From Colwellia marinimaniae (GTDB lineage Bacteria; Pseudomonadota; Gammaproteobacteria; Enterobacterales; Alteromonadaceae), in NCBI RefSeq assembly GCF_002207865.1, contig NZ_BDQM01000032.1:1-41588 (forward strand): a stretch of 41,588 nt of DNA. The letters run 5' to 3'. The notes beneath the pieces were generated by a model. That model had not been told where the DNA came from and searched no databases. It was given only the letters and a program-made list of their open reading frames with translations. Below, in pieces: positions 17,767 through 26,717 of this stretch; the stretch's first letter is position 1, and each line of letters starts with the position of its first letter. Both the position numbers and the translations under genes were made by a program.

Positions 17767-18495
17767 TTATTTATTATGATAAGCCGCGGCTTCAGCAGAT
17801 AATTGTTCAATTTTATTTTTCATTAATTCATGGACCTGATGCACCGTTTTTCGTAAATTTTCACGACCAGTATTTTCAATATACAGCGGTTCAAGGAACT
17901 CAATAATGATTTTACCATTATCCCAGCGGTTTAACTGAATAGTGCCATGTTGGTTACTGGCACAAACAGGTACAATAGGGACACCAGCCCGCATGGCCGT
18001 ACGAAAAGCGCCCGTTTTAAGCGGTAATAAACCTCGACCACGACTGCGGGTTCCCTCGGGAAACATCCATATCGAAAGTTTATCATTTTTTATTTTATTT
18101 GCTGTTAACTCTATGGTATTCATAGCTTTATTTGTATTATTACGGTCAATTAAAATATTACCGGTTAACCAATACATTTGTCCGAAAAAAGGAATCCACT
18201 TGAGACTTTTTTTACCAACACTGACAGTACCAGGTAACACCGCATTGGCATGAGTAAAAAGATCATAACTATTTTGATGATTTGCCAGCCAAACCACAGG
18301 GCCAATATTTTTAACTGATTCAGGGATTCTAACTTCCACTTCAACACCCATTAGTTTAGGGATTTTCCCTAAAAAACGTGCCGTATGATAGACATTATCA
18401 CGATGAAATGGACGAATTAAACAGTAAAAAATAGAGATGATGCAAATAAACATCAAGGCTAAAATTATTAAAATAAAACGGATTACAGCTAGCAA
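17767..18495 (-). CDS. plsC: 1-acyl-sn-glycerol-3-phosphate acyltransferase (PlsC)
   Basis: Inner-membrane enzyme that acylates lysophosphatidic acid to phosphatidic acid. The 242-aa protein has an N-terminal membrane anchor (about residues 3-26), the catalytic NHx4D motif as NHQNSYD and the acyl-acceptor-binding motif FPEGTRSRG. The start appears to be TTG at 18495, because GGGAG lies about seven bases before it; the next in-frame ATG would cut into the membrane anchor. It is followed at 49 bp by rraB. Confidence 0.95.
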   Translation of the reverse strand: MLAVIRFILIILALMFICIISIFYCLIRPFHRDNVYHTARFLGKIPKLMGVEVEVRIPESVKNIGPVVWLANHQNSYDLFTHANAVLPGTVSVGKKSLKWIPFFGQMYWLTGNILIDRNNTNKAMNTIELTANKIKNDKLSIWMFPEGTRSRGRGLLPLKTGAFRTAMRAGVPIVPVCASNQHGTIQLNRWDNGKIIIEFLEPLYIENTGRENLRKTVHQVHELMKNKIEQLSAEAAAYHNK

Positions 18496-18676
18496 AAAAA
18501 GCTCCCATATTGGTAGCTAGGAAAAGACTATGGGCGAGTATACAGAAAAATCAAATAATAGGGTAAAGCTATTAGCTATTTAAGCTAAAAATGGTTCTTG
18601 AGCTAATAATAGTCAAATAATAAGGGCGGTAACACCCCTACTATTGCACACCATTTAGCCGCTGAAAAAAATACAA

Positions 18677-19447
18677 CTAAGAGGATAGATTATTAAACAT
18701 ATAACCTTGCCCCCAAACCGTTTCGATTTGATTCTTCTTCATACCAGCCAAAGTCAATTTTTCACGCAATTGCGACATCCTGACATCAAGCGTACGCTCA
18801 ACCCCGTTGTATACCCGCCTAAGCAAGGTGTTATAGAGCTGATCTCGCGATAAAATTTTACCTTGATGTTCAAGTAGTACTTTCAATAACTTGAATTCAA
18901 AGGTAGTTAATTTCACCAGTGCACCGTTGATAAAGCATTTTTGAGATTTTGGCTGTAAACAGACATCTCCCACAGTTAAACTAGCTAAGGCAACCTGGTT
19001 GCTTTTATTATTTTGCCGACTAAATAACGCCGCTATGCGCAACATTAAAATACGATTATTCATCGGTTTAACTAAGTAATCATCAGCACCTAAAGTAAAA
19101 GCATCAATTTGTTCTTGTTCACTATTTTTACTGGAAACCACCACTAACAGACCGTCAAATAGCGCACGAATATCACGAATTAGCAGCAGTTGTACACTAT
19201 CGGCAAAACCTACATCTAAGACAATCATATTGGGTTGATTATCAACTAAATAACGTGGCAATTCTTTGCTAACTACCTCACCAGTACTAACCTTTATCGT
19301 TTGATAGCCAAGGTTAGTACCATGAATTGCAAAAGCTTCGCTTAGGTATTGCTCATTTTCAATCAACAATAATTGTTGTGAACTTTGCTCATTCTGGTTA
19401 GTTTCAAGTGGTGTTGTATTTTCAACAAGCTCTATACTTGATGGCAT
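18677..19447 (-). CDS. Orphan OmpR-type response regulator
   Basis: Two-domain transcription regulator of 256 aa. After a 25-residue polar leader comes a receiver domain with phosphoacceptor D78 (VLDVG), S105/S106 and K127 (VKP). A winged-helix DNA-binding domain follows at about residues 155-254, ending VWGQGYMF. The acidic pair that normally binds magnesium (DD in CheY) reads E30-N31, so metal binding and phosphorylation may be altered. No histidine kinase is adjacent, making it an orphan. AAGGAG stands before the ATG. Target genes cannot be told from the window. Confidence 0.9.
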   Translation of the reverse strand: MPSSIELVENTTPLETNQNEQSSQQLLLIENEQYLSEAFAIHGTNLGYQTIKVSTGEVVSKELPRYLVDNQPNMIVLDVGFADSVQLLLIRDIRALFDGLLVVVSSKNSEQEQIDAFTLGADDYLVKPMNNRILMLRIAALFSRQNNKSNQVALASLTVGDVCLQPKSQKCFINGALVKLTTFEFKLLKVLLEHQGKILSRDQLYNTLLRRVYNGVERTLDVRMSQLREKLTLAGMKKNQIETVWGQGYMFNNLSS

Positions 19448-19572
19448 GACAGACTCCTTAAAATTAAACGACTTAGATTTGATAACTAAAGTATAAAATC
19501 AAAGTCGATAGGAGACTGTAATAGCTTGTAAAGGAGCTGTAACAACTTGCAGCGCTGGTAAGATATTGAAGG

Positions 19573-20649
19573 TTAATTACTTTTGCTAAAAAATAAAAAA
19601 TCATGAGGTTTAACACTTACCGATACTTGTTGCTTTAATGACAGCACCCTATCACTGTATAAACTTAATTTGCTAAAAGACAATGCCTTGTCAGTCACTG
19701 CACTGTCTAGGCTACTTAAGTAATAATGGTAACCTTGCTCGGTCACACTGATGTAGTCAACTTGTGCATTGGCCAGATGATCCCCTGCGACTACCGTATT
19801 GAGTAATAGCTGTGCTGGTTTTACCAATAAATAAGCCAACTTATGCTGCTCAAGGCACTTTTTATCGAGAGCAAGTCGACCCAGTAAACTCTGTGCCCCC
19901 GTAGCATCAAGATGACACGGTAACCAACTGCCAAGCTGAAGAAAGTCAGCAACTTGATAGCTATTAGGTTGCTGACAAATAACGCTTGGCGTATCAAATT
20001 GAAGTAACTTTCCTTGTGCCATCACCGCCATTTTATCGGCAAAAGTAAAAACTTCATCTTTATTATGGGTAACAAAGATAGCTGTCATATCAAATTGCTT
20101 TAATAGCTGTCTTATTTCCACCATTAATTCATTTCTAAGGCGCGCATCTATATTGGAAAATGGCTCATCAAGCAAGAGTAATTTAGGTTTTGGCGCCAGC
20201 GCACGGGCAATAGCAACACGTTGTTGTTGACCACCAGAAAGTTGATGAATATAACTATCACTATATTCTTTTAGCTTTAAAATAGTGAGTAACTGATCAA
20301 TTTGTTGATTTTGCTCTGCTTTGCTTAATTTACTAATACCAAAGGCGATATTCTCGTGTACCGTTAAGTGTGGAAAAAGGGCATAATCTTGGAAGATCAT
20401 GCCTACTTGACGATTTTCCGCTGGTACGCAACAGTTATCATCACTGAGTAACAGTTCATCAATAACTATTTTGCCCTGACTTGGCTTATTAAAACCAGCG
20501 ATGGCATTGAGCAAGGTAGTTTTTCCGCAACCACTTGCGCCAACAAGTCCTAAAATATCACCTTTATTTAAGCTAAGATCTAGCTCAGATAAAACAACAT
20601 TGTCTTGTAATGTTATCGAAAGTTGTTGGATAGTTAACAACGCCGTCAT
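19573..20649 (-). CDS. fbpC: Iron(III) ABC transporter ATP-binding protein
   Basis: ATPase subunit of a ferric-iron importer of the FbpABC/AfuABC type, acting at the cytoplasmic face. The 358-aa protein shows Walker A GASGCGKTTL, signature LSGGQQQR, Walker B LLLDEPFSNID and the switch histidine in VTHNKDE. A C-terminal TOBE-like region follows. Its ATG overlaps the permease stop in ATGA, so translation is coupled. It is the last gene of the fbpA-fbpB-fbpC operon. Confidence 0.93.
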   Translation of the reverse strand: MTALLTIQQLSITLQDNVVLSELDLSLNKGDILGLVGASGCGKTTLLNAIAGFNKPSQGKIVIDELLLSDDNCCVPAENRQVGMIFQDYALFPHLTVHENIAFGISKLSKAEQNQQIDQLLTILKLKEYSDSYIHQLSGGQQQRVAIARALAPKPKLLLLDEPFSNIDARLRNELMVEIRQLLKQFDMTAIFVTHNKDEVFTFADKMAVMAQGKLLQFDTPSVICQQPNSYQVADFLQLGSWLPCHLDATGAQSLLGRLALDKKCLEQHKLAYLLVKPAQLLLNTVVAGDHLANAQVDYISVTEQGYHYYLSSLDSAVTDKALSFSKLSLYSDRVLSLKQQVSVSVKPHDFLFFSKSN

Positions 20650-22274
20650 ACTTTTTCCTTGCTCTTATTTAGTAGCACTATCGGTAATAAACCAAACAAC
20701 ACAATCATGATTGCCCCTAAGGCACCTTGCTCTAGCATTTCATCCGAAATAAGCTGATAAATTTGACTACTTAATGTTTCAAAATTAAAAGGCCGCAATA
20801 ATAATACCGCGGGTAGTTCTTTCATCGCCTCAACAAAAACTAATAACCATGCCACCAGTATGGCGGGGGTTAAAATAGGTAAGTGTACCCTAGTTAAGCT
20901 GCCCGTTAAATTAACCCCTAATGATGCCGGAGCATAATCGAGTGATTGTGGAATTTGTTTAATAGCACTGACAATAGTGCCATTGGCTATGGCAGAAAAA
21001 CGTACTACTAGTGCAAATATAATGGCAAATATTGAACCGGATAAAATTAAGCCTGGTGGGGAAAAACCCAAGAGCTCTGCTAGATCATTTAGCCAATGAT
21101 CTAATGGCCCTAAGGTCGACAACATCGCCATGGCAAGTACTGTACCCGGTACGGCATAGCCAAACCCTGATATATGATGAGGTATATGACGAAACTTGTC
21201 ACTATGTAAGCGCTGATATAAACCTAATGATAAAGCAATAAGTACCGCAACTGTCGCGGCAATGACTGATATTTTCAATGAATTAATACCGGTAGATATT
21301 AACACCGATAATTGCGCAACATCACTGTATTGCACCGCCATAACGATCAATAAACTAATAGGTAGTAAGAAGCCAAAAATAACCAGTGCCCAGCAAAAAA
21401 TACTGCCGATAACTTGCTGGCTAAAAGATAATTGTATTAACTCTCTGCTTAAATTAGGTCGAGCGCTTTGATGGCGTAATCCTGCTCTACTGCGTTGTTC
21501 GGCTAATACCACAAACAGCACTAATAGCATCAAGACACTTGCTAGCGCATTGGCCGCACCAAGATCACCATAACCAAGCCAAGTATCGTATATCGCTGTC
21601 GTTAAGGTATTAACGGCAAAGTATTGCACCGTAGCAAAATCAGCTAAGGTTTCCATCAACACTAGGCTAGCGGCAACCGCAATAGCAGGTCTAGCTAAGG
21701 GTAAAGCAACTTTAAAGAAACTCTGCTTTGCCGTTAAGCCCAATAATCGACTGGCGCGAATTAAGTTTTGATCTTGCTGCTCAAAAGCGCCTCGAGTCAG
21801 CATATAAATATAAGGGAATAGTACCAAGGCTAGCATTAACGCAGCGCCAGGTAAGGTACGTATATCAAAAAACCAATAGTCATTGGGCGATTGCCAACCA
21901 AACCAAGAGCGCAGGCTACGCTGTACCGGACCAGCGTAATCGAATAAATCGGTATAAAGATAAGCAACTAAATAGGCTGGCATCGCTAAAGGTAGCAGTA
22001 ATAACCAGCGTAACTGCTTTTTAAAAACGATATTGGTTTGGGTAATGAGTGCGGCACTGAATACACCAAAGATTAACGCCAACATCACCACCCCAAAGGC
22101 GAGTAATAAAGTATTTTCAAGATACGTTGGCAGTACCGTTTGCCATAAATGGGCAAATAATTGCGTTGAAGCACTAATACCGCCGACTAGCATAACCAGC
22201 ACTGGTACCATAAGTACCAGGGCAATTAAATAGCTAGAAAACTTCCATGTTTTACTATTATTCAGTGCTATCAC
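20646..22274 (-). CDS. fbpB: Iron(III) ABC transporter permease, fused two-half type
   Basis: A 542-aa membrane protein with about twelve hydrophobic segments, made of two homologous halves, as in FbpB/SfuB. Both halves carry an EAA-like coupling loop (ASRLLGLTAKQSFFKVALP in the first; ASLGVNLTGSLTRVHLP in the second). The start is GTG at 22274, with the fbpA stop TGA overlapping it (GTGA), and the end overlaps fbpC by 4 bp. The gene order A-B-C and the periplasmic protein upstream set the substrate as iron(III). Confidence 0.93.
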   Translation of the reverse strand: MIALNNSKTWKFSSYLIALVLMVPVLVMLVGGISASTQLFAHLWQTVLPTYLENTLLLAFGVVMLALIFGVFSAALITQTNIVFKKQLRWLLLLPLAMPAYLVAYLYTDLFDYAGPVQRSLRSWFGWQSPNDYWFFDIRTLPGAALMLALVLFPYIYMLTRGAFEQQDQNLIRASRLLGLTAKQSFFKVALPLARPAIAVAASLVLMETLADFATVQYFAVNTLTTAIYDTWLGYGDLGAANALASVLMLLVLFVVLAEQRSRAGLRHQSARPNLSRELIQLSFSQQVIGSIFCWALVIFGFLLPISLLIVMAVQYSDVAQLSVLISTGINSLKISVIAATVAVLIALSLGLYQRLHSDKFRHIPHHISGFGYAVPGTVLAMAMLSTLGPLDHWLNDLAELLGFSPPGLILSGSIFAIIFALVVRFSAIANGTIVSAIKQIPQSLDYAPASLGVNLTGSLTRVHLPILTPAILVAWLLVFVEAMKELPAVLLLRPFNFETLSSQIYQLISDEMLEQGALGAIMIVLFGLLPIVLLNKSKEKV

Positions 22275-23281
22275 AAATCAAACTGTGCTTGATCTAATAA
22301 CTTTAATGCCACTTTACGATTTTTTGCTATCTCTTCTAGCGGTAAGCTATCAGCTTTATAGCTGCCCCATGAGGCAACAAGTTCAGAAACAGCCACATCC
22401 GTTCGAACTGGGTATTCCATATTCATTTCTGCATATAGCTGTTGCGCAGGTTTAGACACTAAAAACTCCATTAAGGCTTGGGCATTTTTTGCATTCGGTG
22501 CATATTTAGCCATAGCAATGCCGGAAATATTTATATGAGCACCACGATTTTTTTGATTAGGGAAGTTAATATAGACCCCTTCAGCCCACACTTTTTGTTT
22601 GTCATCTTTTAGCATTTTGCCAAAGTAGTAACTATTACCTAATGATATATCACAAAGGTTTTGATGAATAGCTTGCACTTGACCACGGTCACTGCCCTGT
22701 GGTTTACGCGCTAAGTTATTTTTAAACTTTTTTAACCAATCTAAAGTATAAGCTTCACCATGTTCACTGATCATCGAAGCAACTAAAGCGACAGTGTAAG
22801 GGTGTTTACCACTACGAGTACAAATACGACCTTTATATTTTTCGTCCGCTAAGTCTTCATAATTTATATCAATTTTACCTAAACGTTTCGATGAATATAT
22901 ATTACGAACACGAATAGTTAAGGCAAACCACGTATTATCTTCTGCTTGATATTGCTTGGGGATAGCACTAGTTAATATCGAAGAATTAACCGCTTGCACT
23001 AAGCCTTTATCACGTAATTCAATCAAACGACTAATGTCTGTGGTAAGTAAGATATCTGCTGGACTATATTTACCTTCACGCGCTAAACGTTCAGCCATGC
23101 CTTTTTTGGCGAAGACCACATTAACTTTGATACCGGTTTTTTCAGTAAACTTATCGAACAAAGGTTCAACAAGAAAAGGCTGGCGGTATGAATAAACATT
23201 AACTTCTTCGCTAGCATTAGCGATAAAACCTGTCATAGAAAAAAATACAAAAAATAAGGTTATCAACATCTTTTTAAACAT
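22271..23281 (-). CDS. fbpA: Periplasmic iron(III)-binding protein (FbpA type)
   Basis: Solute-binding protein of the iron importer. The ATG at 23281 gives 336 aa with a normal signal peptide (KKMLITLFFVFF core, cleavage near ANA-SEE). The reading frame is open up to 23362, but that outer ATG lies inside the Fur-box-like palindrome and would place 27 odd residues before the signal, so it is rejected. The mature protein begins VNVYSYRQPFLVEPLFDKF, and the paired tyrosines in NSYYFGK are the iron-ligand pair of ferric-binding proteins. It is the first gene of fbpABC. Confidence 0.92.
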   Translation of the reverse strand: MFKKMLITLFFVFFSMTGFIANASEEVNVYSYRQPFLVEPLFDKFTEKTGIKVNVVFAKKGMAERLAREGKYSPADILLTTDISRLIELRDKGLVQAVNSSILTSAIPKQYQAEDNTWFALTIRVRNIYSSKRLGKIDINYEDLADEKYKGRICTRSGKHPYTVALVASMISEHGEAYTLDWLKKFKNNLARKPQGSDRGQVQAIHQNLCDISLGNSYYFGKMLKDDKQKVWAEGVYINFPNQKNRGAHINISGIAMAKYAPNAKNAQALMEFLVSKPAQQLYAEMNMEYPVRTDVAVSELVASWGSYKADSLPLEEIAKNRKVALKLLDQAQFDL

Positions 23282-23346
23282 ATAAATAGTCTCGGTAAAA
23301 TAGTATCCGCGAATTGTACAAGGACAGCAAAGGCTGTCAAGGCATT

Positions 23347-23361
23347 TGAGAATTATTCTCA
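23347..23361. promoter_or_regulatory. Fur-box-like operator of fbpABC
   Basis: A perfect 7-1-7 inverted repeat TGAGAAT T ATTCTCA, extended on one side to TGAGAATTATTCTCATT, lies 66 bp before the fbpA start. This matches the NATNATNATTCTCA-like shape of iron-responsive Fur boxes, and the gene it precedes imports iron. Binding by Fur is inferred. Confidence 0.85.
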
Positions 23362-23397
23362 TTAAGATTTGTAACAGATCATTATTTCTTTACTTAC

Positions 23398-24267
23398 TTA
23401 ACTTAACCCCACGGCAGCACTTATCAATAACCAAGCAGCAAAAAACAATTTCAACTTAATTGCCGATAAATGTGTCACTAACGTTTTAGCAAAAATACCA
23501 CCTAATACGGCACCAGGGCCAGCAAATAAAACCACTTGCCAATAAACATCGTTATGGACTTGGGCAATTGCCGTCCAAACACTAATGGCGGAAACGATAA
23601 CCGCTGCGGCTACCGCCATGCTGATATCAAAGTGGCGTAATAGCAGATAAATAACTAATAACTCACCCACACCAACACTTAACCAAGCCGTTACGGCGCC
23701 GCCAAATAAACCAATGAGCACAAGAGCAATATAATCTAGATAATATAACTGACTACGCTCGCGGTGCGGTTGCAGTAAATAGATAGTTAAGATAATGAAA
23801 AAGCCGAGTACTAATGAAAACCAACTAAAGCTGGTATGCAAAGATGCTGGAGAGCTTACTTGCCAATAAAACACCACATTTAAGCCAATAATTGCGGCAA
23901 TGGTGGTGACAAAAATGATACGTTTAAAGCCCTGCCATAAACGTAAGTCAGTTTTTTCTGTTTTATAATGATGCCACCAAGTGACAGCACCTGCGGTCAT
24001 GCCAAAACATTGAATGGCAAAGCTGGTCGCTATTGCTTGCTGTTCAGAAAAGTTAAGTTTAGCAAACATGGGAATAAAAACCACACCACCGCCAGCTCCG
24101 GTTGAGTTAGCAAAAATAGCCCCTAAGGTACCTAAAAAGGTAAATAAGACATAGTCCAGCAGCTCGTTCATGGCATGGTTAGAGCTTAACAGTAAGCTGG
24201 CCCATAAGACGATAAAGAGGCCAATAAACTTGGGGTTTGATAAGCGCATAAATGCTGGTTTGGCCAT
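23398..24267 (-). CDS. TauE/SafE-family membrane permease
   Basis: A 289-aa protein with about eight membrane segments and the family-typical early motif NSTGAGGGVVFIPMFAKL, repeated in weaker form as GGAVTAWLSVGVGELLVIYLLL in the second half. The family (formerly DUF81) includes sulfite, taurine and organosulfonate exporters, but members vary and no substrate can be assigned here. It follows the YcxB-like gene by 36 bp and probably shares its transcript. It ends shortly before the fbpA promoter. Confidence 0.88.
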   Translation of the reverse strand: MAKPAFMRLSNPKFIGLFIVLWASLLLSSNHAMNELLDYVLFTFLGTLGAIFANSTGAGGGVVFIPMFAKLNFSEQQAIATSFAIQCFGMTAGAVTWWHHYKTEKTDLRLWQGFKRIIFVTTIAAIIGLNVVFYWQVSSPASLHTSFSWFSLVLGFFIILTIYLLQPHRERSQLYYLDYIALVLIGLFGGAVTAWLSVGVGELLVIYLLLRHFDISMAVAAAVIVSAISVWTAIAQVHNDVYWQVVLFAGPGAVLGGIFAKTLVTHLSAIKLKLFFAAWLLISAAVGLS

Positions 24268-24303
24268 AACTATCCCGAGTTAACTTAACTTAGCTGACTT
24301 AAC

Positions 24304-24849
24304 TTAAGCAACAACTGGGTTTTTCTGGCTGATAAAGGCAATAGCCTCATCGGATAAGCAACTTTTAGAAATATAACTCTTACTGGCAATATTTTTGCCC
24401 ATTGCCGTTTTACCCAAACTAAAAAAAACAACAAAACCTAGCTCAGTTTCAGTGACGATAGTAACATCGGTCCATAAAATGCGATTATTTATATGAAATG
24501 ACTCGGTCAGTATGCCTTGCTCATCAATAGTAAGCTTCACTTCACTGCCAGAGGCCTTACTAAACATCTGCCTCATCACCCACCAAGGTTTATGATAATA
24601 AACACCCAAGGTTTCTATAATACCTAAGACAATGACAAACCAAGCAGCATAAGGGTTAACCGGGGTAAATAACAAAATAATCAAACCAAAAACAGTTAGA
24701 ATATTCGCTTTAAAATAGGTTTTTTTATTATGTGTCAAAGTACTAGATTGGCTATAACATTCAGTATAGTGCGCTTTATCTAGGGTAAAGCTGGTAGAAA
24801 AGGAGCTTGTTTGCATCGTTGCAGGTTGAGTCATTAAATTTACAGACAT
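24304..24849 (-). CDS. YcxB-like membrane protein
   Basis: A 181-aa protein with two close membrane segments in the middle (about residues 48-84, ILTVFGLIILLF and AAWFVIVLGIIETLG). A soluble C-terminal domain follows with LTIDEQGILTES and ILWTDVTIVTETELGFVVFF, the pattern of the YcxB-like C-terminal domain. Function is unknown. It lies directly before the TauE/SafE gene on the same strand. Two possible ATGs (24849 and five codons later) both lack a clear ribosome-binding site. Confidence 0.72.
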   Translation of the reverse strand: MSVNLMTQPATMQTSSFSTSFTLDKAHYTECYSQSSTLTHNKKTYFKANILTVFGLIILLFTPVNPYAAWFVIVLGIIETLGVYYHKPWWVMRQMFSKASGSEVKLTIDEQGILTESFHINNRILWTDVTIVTETELGFVVFFSLGKTAMGKNIASKSYISKSCLSDEAIAFISQKNPVVA

Positions 24850-24980
24850 TAAAGTCGGTTCACAAAGAAAGTTAGCGCTAGTTTATCAGAAGACCTGCTA
24901 AAACGAGTAACTAATTGTCTCTATATTTACAAAGAAATAGCGGGCAGTGTCTATGGCATAAAATACTATTTCATACTAGT

Positions 24981-26438
24981 TTAACGGTACTTGATCATGG
25001 TTAAACACATATTAAGATGATCAATAAAGCTACATACTTGTTGAAAGTCTTGCGTGGCTATCTTTTGCTTTGGCGTAAGTAATTGCAAACAGATGACCCC
25101 TATAGCTTTACCCGCTATTTTTACGGGTACAAAAGCTATGGCACCATGAGTAATCAAATCACTGATCTGTTGAGTAATTAAATCACGCCAACGAACTTCT
25201 TGATGATCATTAATCAGCGCAGCGGTATCCGTACTGATCACCCTAGCAATAACATTATCACTGTTTTTTAGATCAATATTGATTTTACCGGCTTCGCTTT
25301 GGCCATTGTTGTTAACCACCAAGCGAGACTTAACACTAGCTCTCTCATCAACCAGCAATAAGAAAGAGCTACGATCAAAAGCAAAGGTTAAAGCAATGTT
25401 CTCTAGTGCTAACTGTAGGTATTCATTAAGATCTTTACTTGTCTTCATCAAGTTAGTTAGCTTGATAAAGCCTGCTAATAAGGCTTTATCTTTACTAGCA
25501 GGCTCCGTAGTACTAGCAATATCGCTCTGAGCTTCGAAATCTTTACTAGCAGGTAAGCTTTTAATTAACGGAATTAAAATTTCTGCACCATAAGATGACA
25601 GTAACTTATCGGCTTGCTCACGGGTATGGTCAACTCTCACCGTTAACTGCCTTACCGAAATATTCATAATGTCAGCTATATCGGCCAGTAAGCGTTGATA
25701 GTCTGCACCACTACCTTCTGGCTTGGCAATAATAGCGCTCAATTTATCGGCAAAATAAATAATTTTCACCTCATCGGTACGATTGGTGGGCTGATCCAAG
25801 GCCTTGATTAATAAATCACTCAAGTTCCACGTACTGGCAAGGCCTTTACTTAATTCAGTAAAGCTGGTGCCCATTTCTTGTTGACAATATTGCTTAAAAT
25901 CTTGGCTTGATTTTGCCTGATAATTTGCTAGTTTTTTGGCAACGTCACCGCCAGCACTCCAAAAAGCGCTTTCGCCAATACGATATAACATCGCAGCTAG
26001 GTATACTTCTTCTTGCACTTCATCACTGTAAGTAGGCACCATCATTTTAGCTAACATACCCGCGTAAAATGAATTAGCCATCAGCTGAGTTAATTTTTCA
26101 TAGACATTAATATCAAGGGTCTTGGTGGCCAGTAAACTAGAAACTAATTTTACCGTTAAACAGATATTTTTAACCGTTTGAATACCTAATACCACAGTAG
26201 CCCGAGATACTGTGGTGACTTTATTAATACTGATGTGCTGAATATTATTGGCAACTTTAAGCAAGCATGAAGATAACCCTTGATCATGCAAGATAGCTTC
26301 ACTTAATTTAGGCAATGACGATTTATCATCGTTGGCAAATTTATCCAACATCTTCGCGGTAGAAGTAATAGCCGGTAGCTCACTATTAGCGATAAGTTCA
26401 ATCCATTGTTCTGTTGTTTGTAAACCTCTATAGTTCAT
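24981..26438 (-). CDS. HDOD domain protein with C-terminal GAF-like domain
   Basis: A 485-aa cytosolic signalling protein. The N-terminal half (about residues 10-260) is an HDOD domain: PAITSTAKMLDKFANDD, AILHDQGLSSCLLKVAN and the conserved VSRATVVLGIQTVKNICL are visible. Residues about 320-480 read as a GAF sensor domain (SSFLLLVDERASVKSRLVV; GAIAFVPVKIAGKAIGVICL). HDOD proteins act in signal control, motility and stress responses and are not usually active phosphohydrolases. It sits alone between the YcxB-like gene and nagB, with no sign of being part of the GlcNAc regulon. Confidence 0.88.
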   Translation of the reverse strand: MNYRGLQTTEQWIELIANSELPAITSTAKMLDKFANDDKSSLPKLSEAILHDQGLSSCLLKVANNIQHISINKVTTVSRATVVLGIQTVKNICLTVKLVSSLLATKTLDINVYEKLTQLMANSFYAGMLAKMMVPTYSDEVQEEVYLAAMLYRIGESAFWSAGGDVAKKLANYQAKSSQDFKQYCQQEMGTSFTELSKGLASTWNLSDLLIKALDQPTNRTDEVKIIYFADKLSAIIAKPEGSGADYQRLLADIADIMNISVRQLTVRVDHTREQADKLLSSYGAEILIPLIKSLPASKDFEAQSDIASTTEPASKDKALLAGFIKLTNLMKTSKDLNEYLQLALENIALTFAFDRSSFLLLVDERASVKSRLVVNNNGQSEAGKINIDLKNSDNVIARVISTDTAALINDHQEVRWRDLITQQISDLITHGAIAFVPVKIAGKAIGVICLQLLTPKQKIATQDFQQVCSFIDHLNMCLTMIKYR

Positions 26439-26598
26439 AACATTTTCTCAACGATTATCTTTACTATGCATAAACTAACTATGCGATCAATAAGCGGATA
26501 TGTCTAAATTTTTAACACAATAAAACAATTATTTATGTTTAGAAAAACACTGATAGCTAGATATATATATATATATATCAACAGACAGCATTAGTAAT
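26439..26598. repeat. Divergent HDOD/nagB spacer with an (AT)9 run
   Basis: The spacer between the divergent HDOD gene and nagB contains nine AT dinucleotides at 26561-26578, about 20 bp before the NagR operator. The run is a melting-prone microsatellite and could vary in length between isolates. No gene is seen. Confidence 0.7.
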
Positions 26599-26612
26599 TG
26601 ACAGCGCTGTCA
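26599..26612. promoter_or_regulatory. NagR operator of nagB
   Basis: Perfect palindrome TGACAGCGCTGTCA. TTGACA (26598-26603) overlaps it as -35, and TAGGGT (26621-26626) follows after 17 bp as -10, the same layout and nearly the same bases as on the pgi side of the 15661 site. The operator is 106 bp before the nagB start. Confidence 0.92.
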
Positions 26613-26717
26613 TTTTTCAATAGGGTGATAGTATATTTATCATATTATAAATTTTATCGCTTACACTATAAGCGTACAGTGCACTTTTATTTAATTTCAT
26701 TTTTCTAAGGAAAAAAC

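Noticed and set aside
23323..23338. GACAGC-AAAG-GCTGTC inverted repeat in the fbpA leader, with arms equal to NagR half-sites
   Set aside because: The arms are 4 bp further apart than in the six NagR sites, and LacI-type operators need fixed spacing. It lies behind a Fur-box-like site in an iron operon, so chance or a small hairpin is more likely.
23282..23362. Longer fbpA frame starting at 23362
   Set aside because: The outer ATG falls inside the Fur-box-like palindrome and adds 27 residues before a normal signal peptide, so it is regulatory DNA and not coding.
26561..26578. (AT)9 run considered as a functional promoter or phase-variation switch
   Set aside because: It lies upstream of the operator, not in the promoter core or coding sequence; simple repeats are expected in AT-rich spacers.
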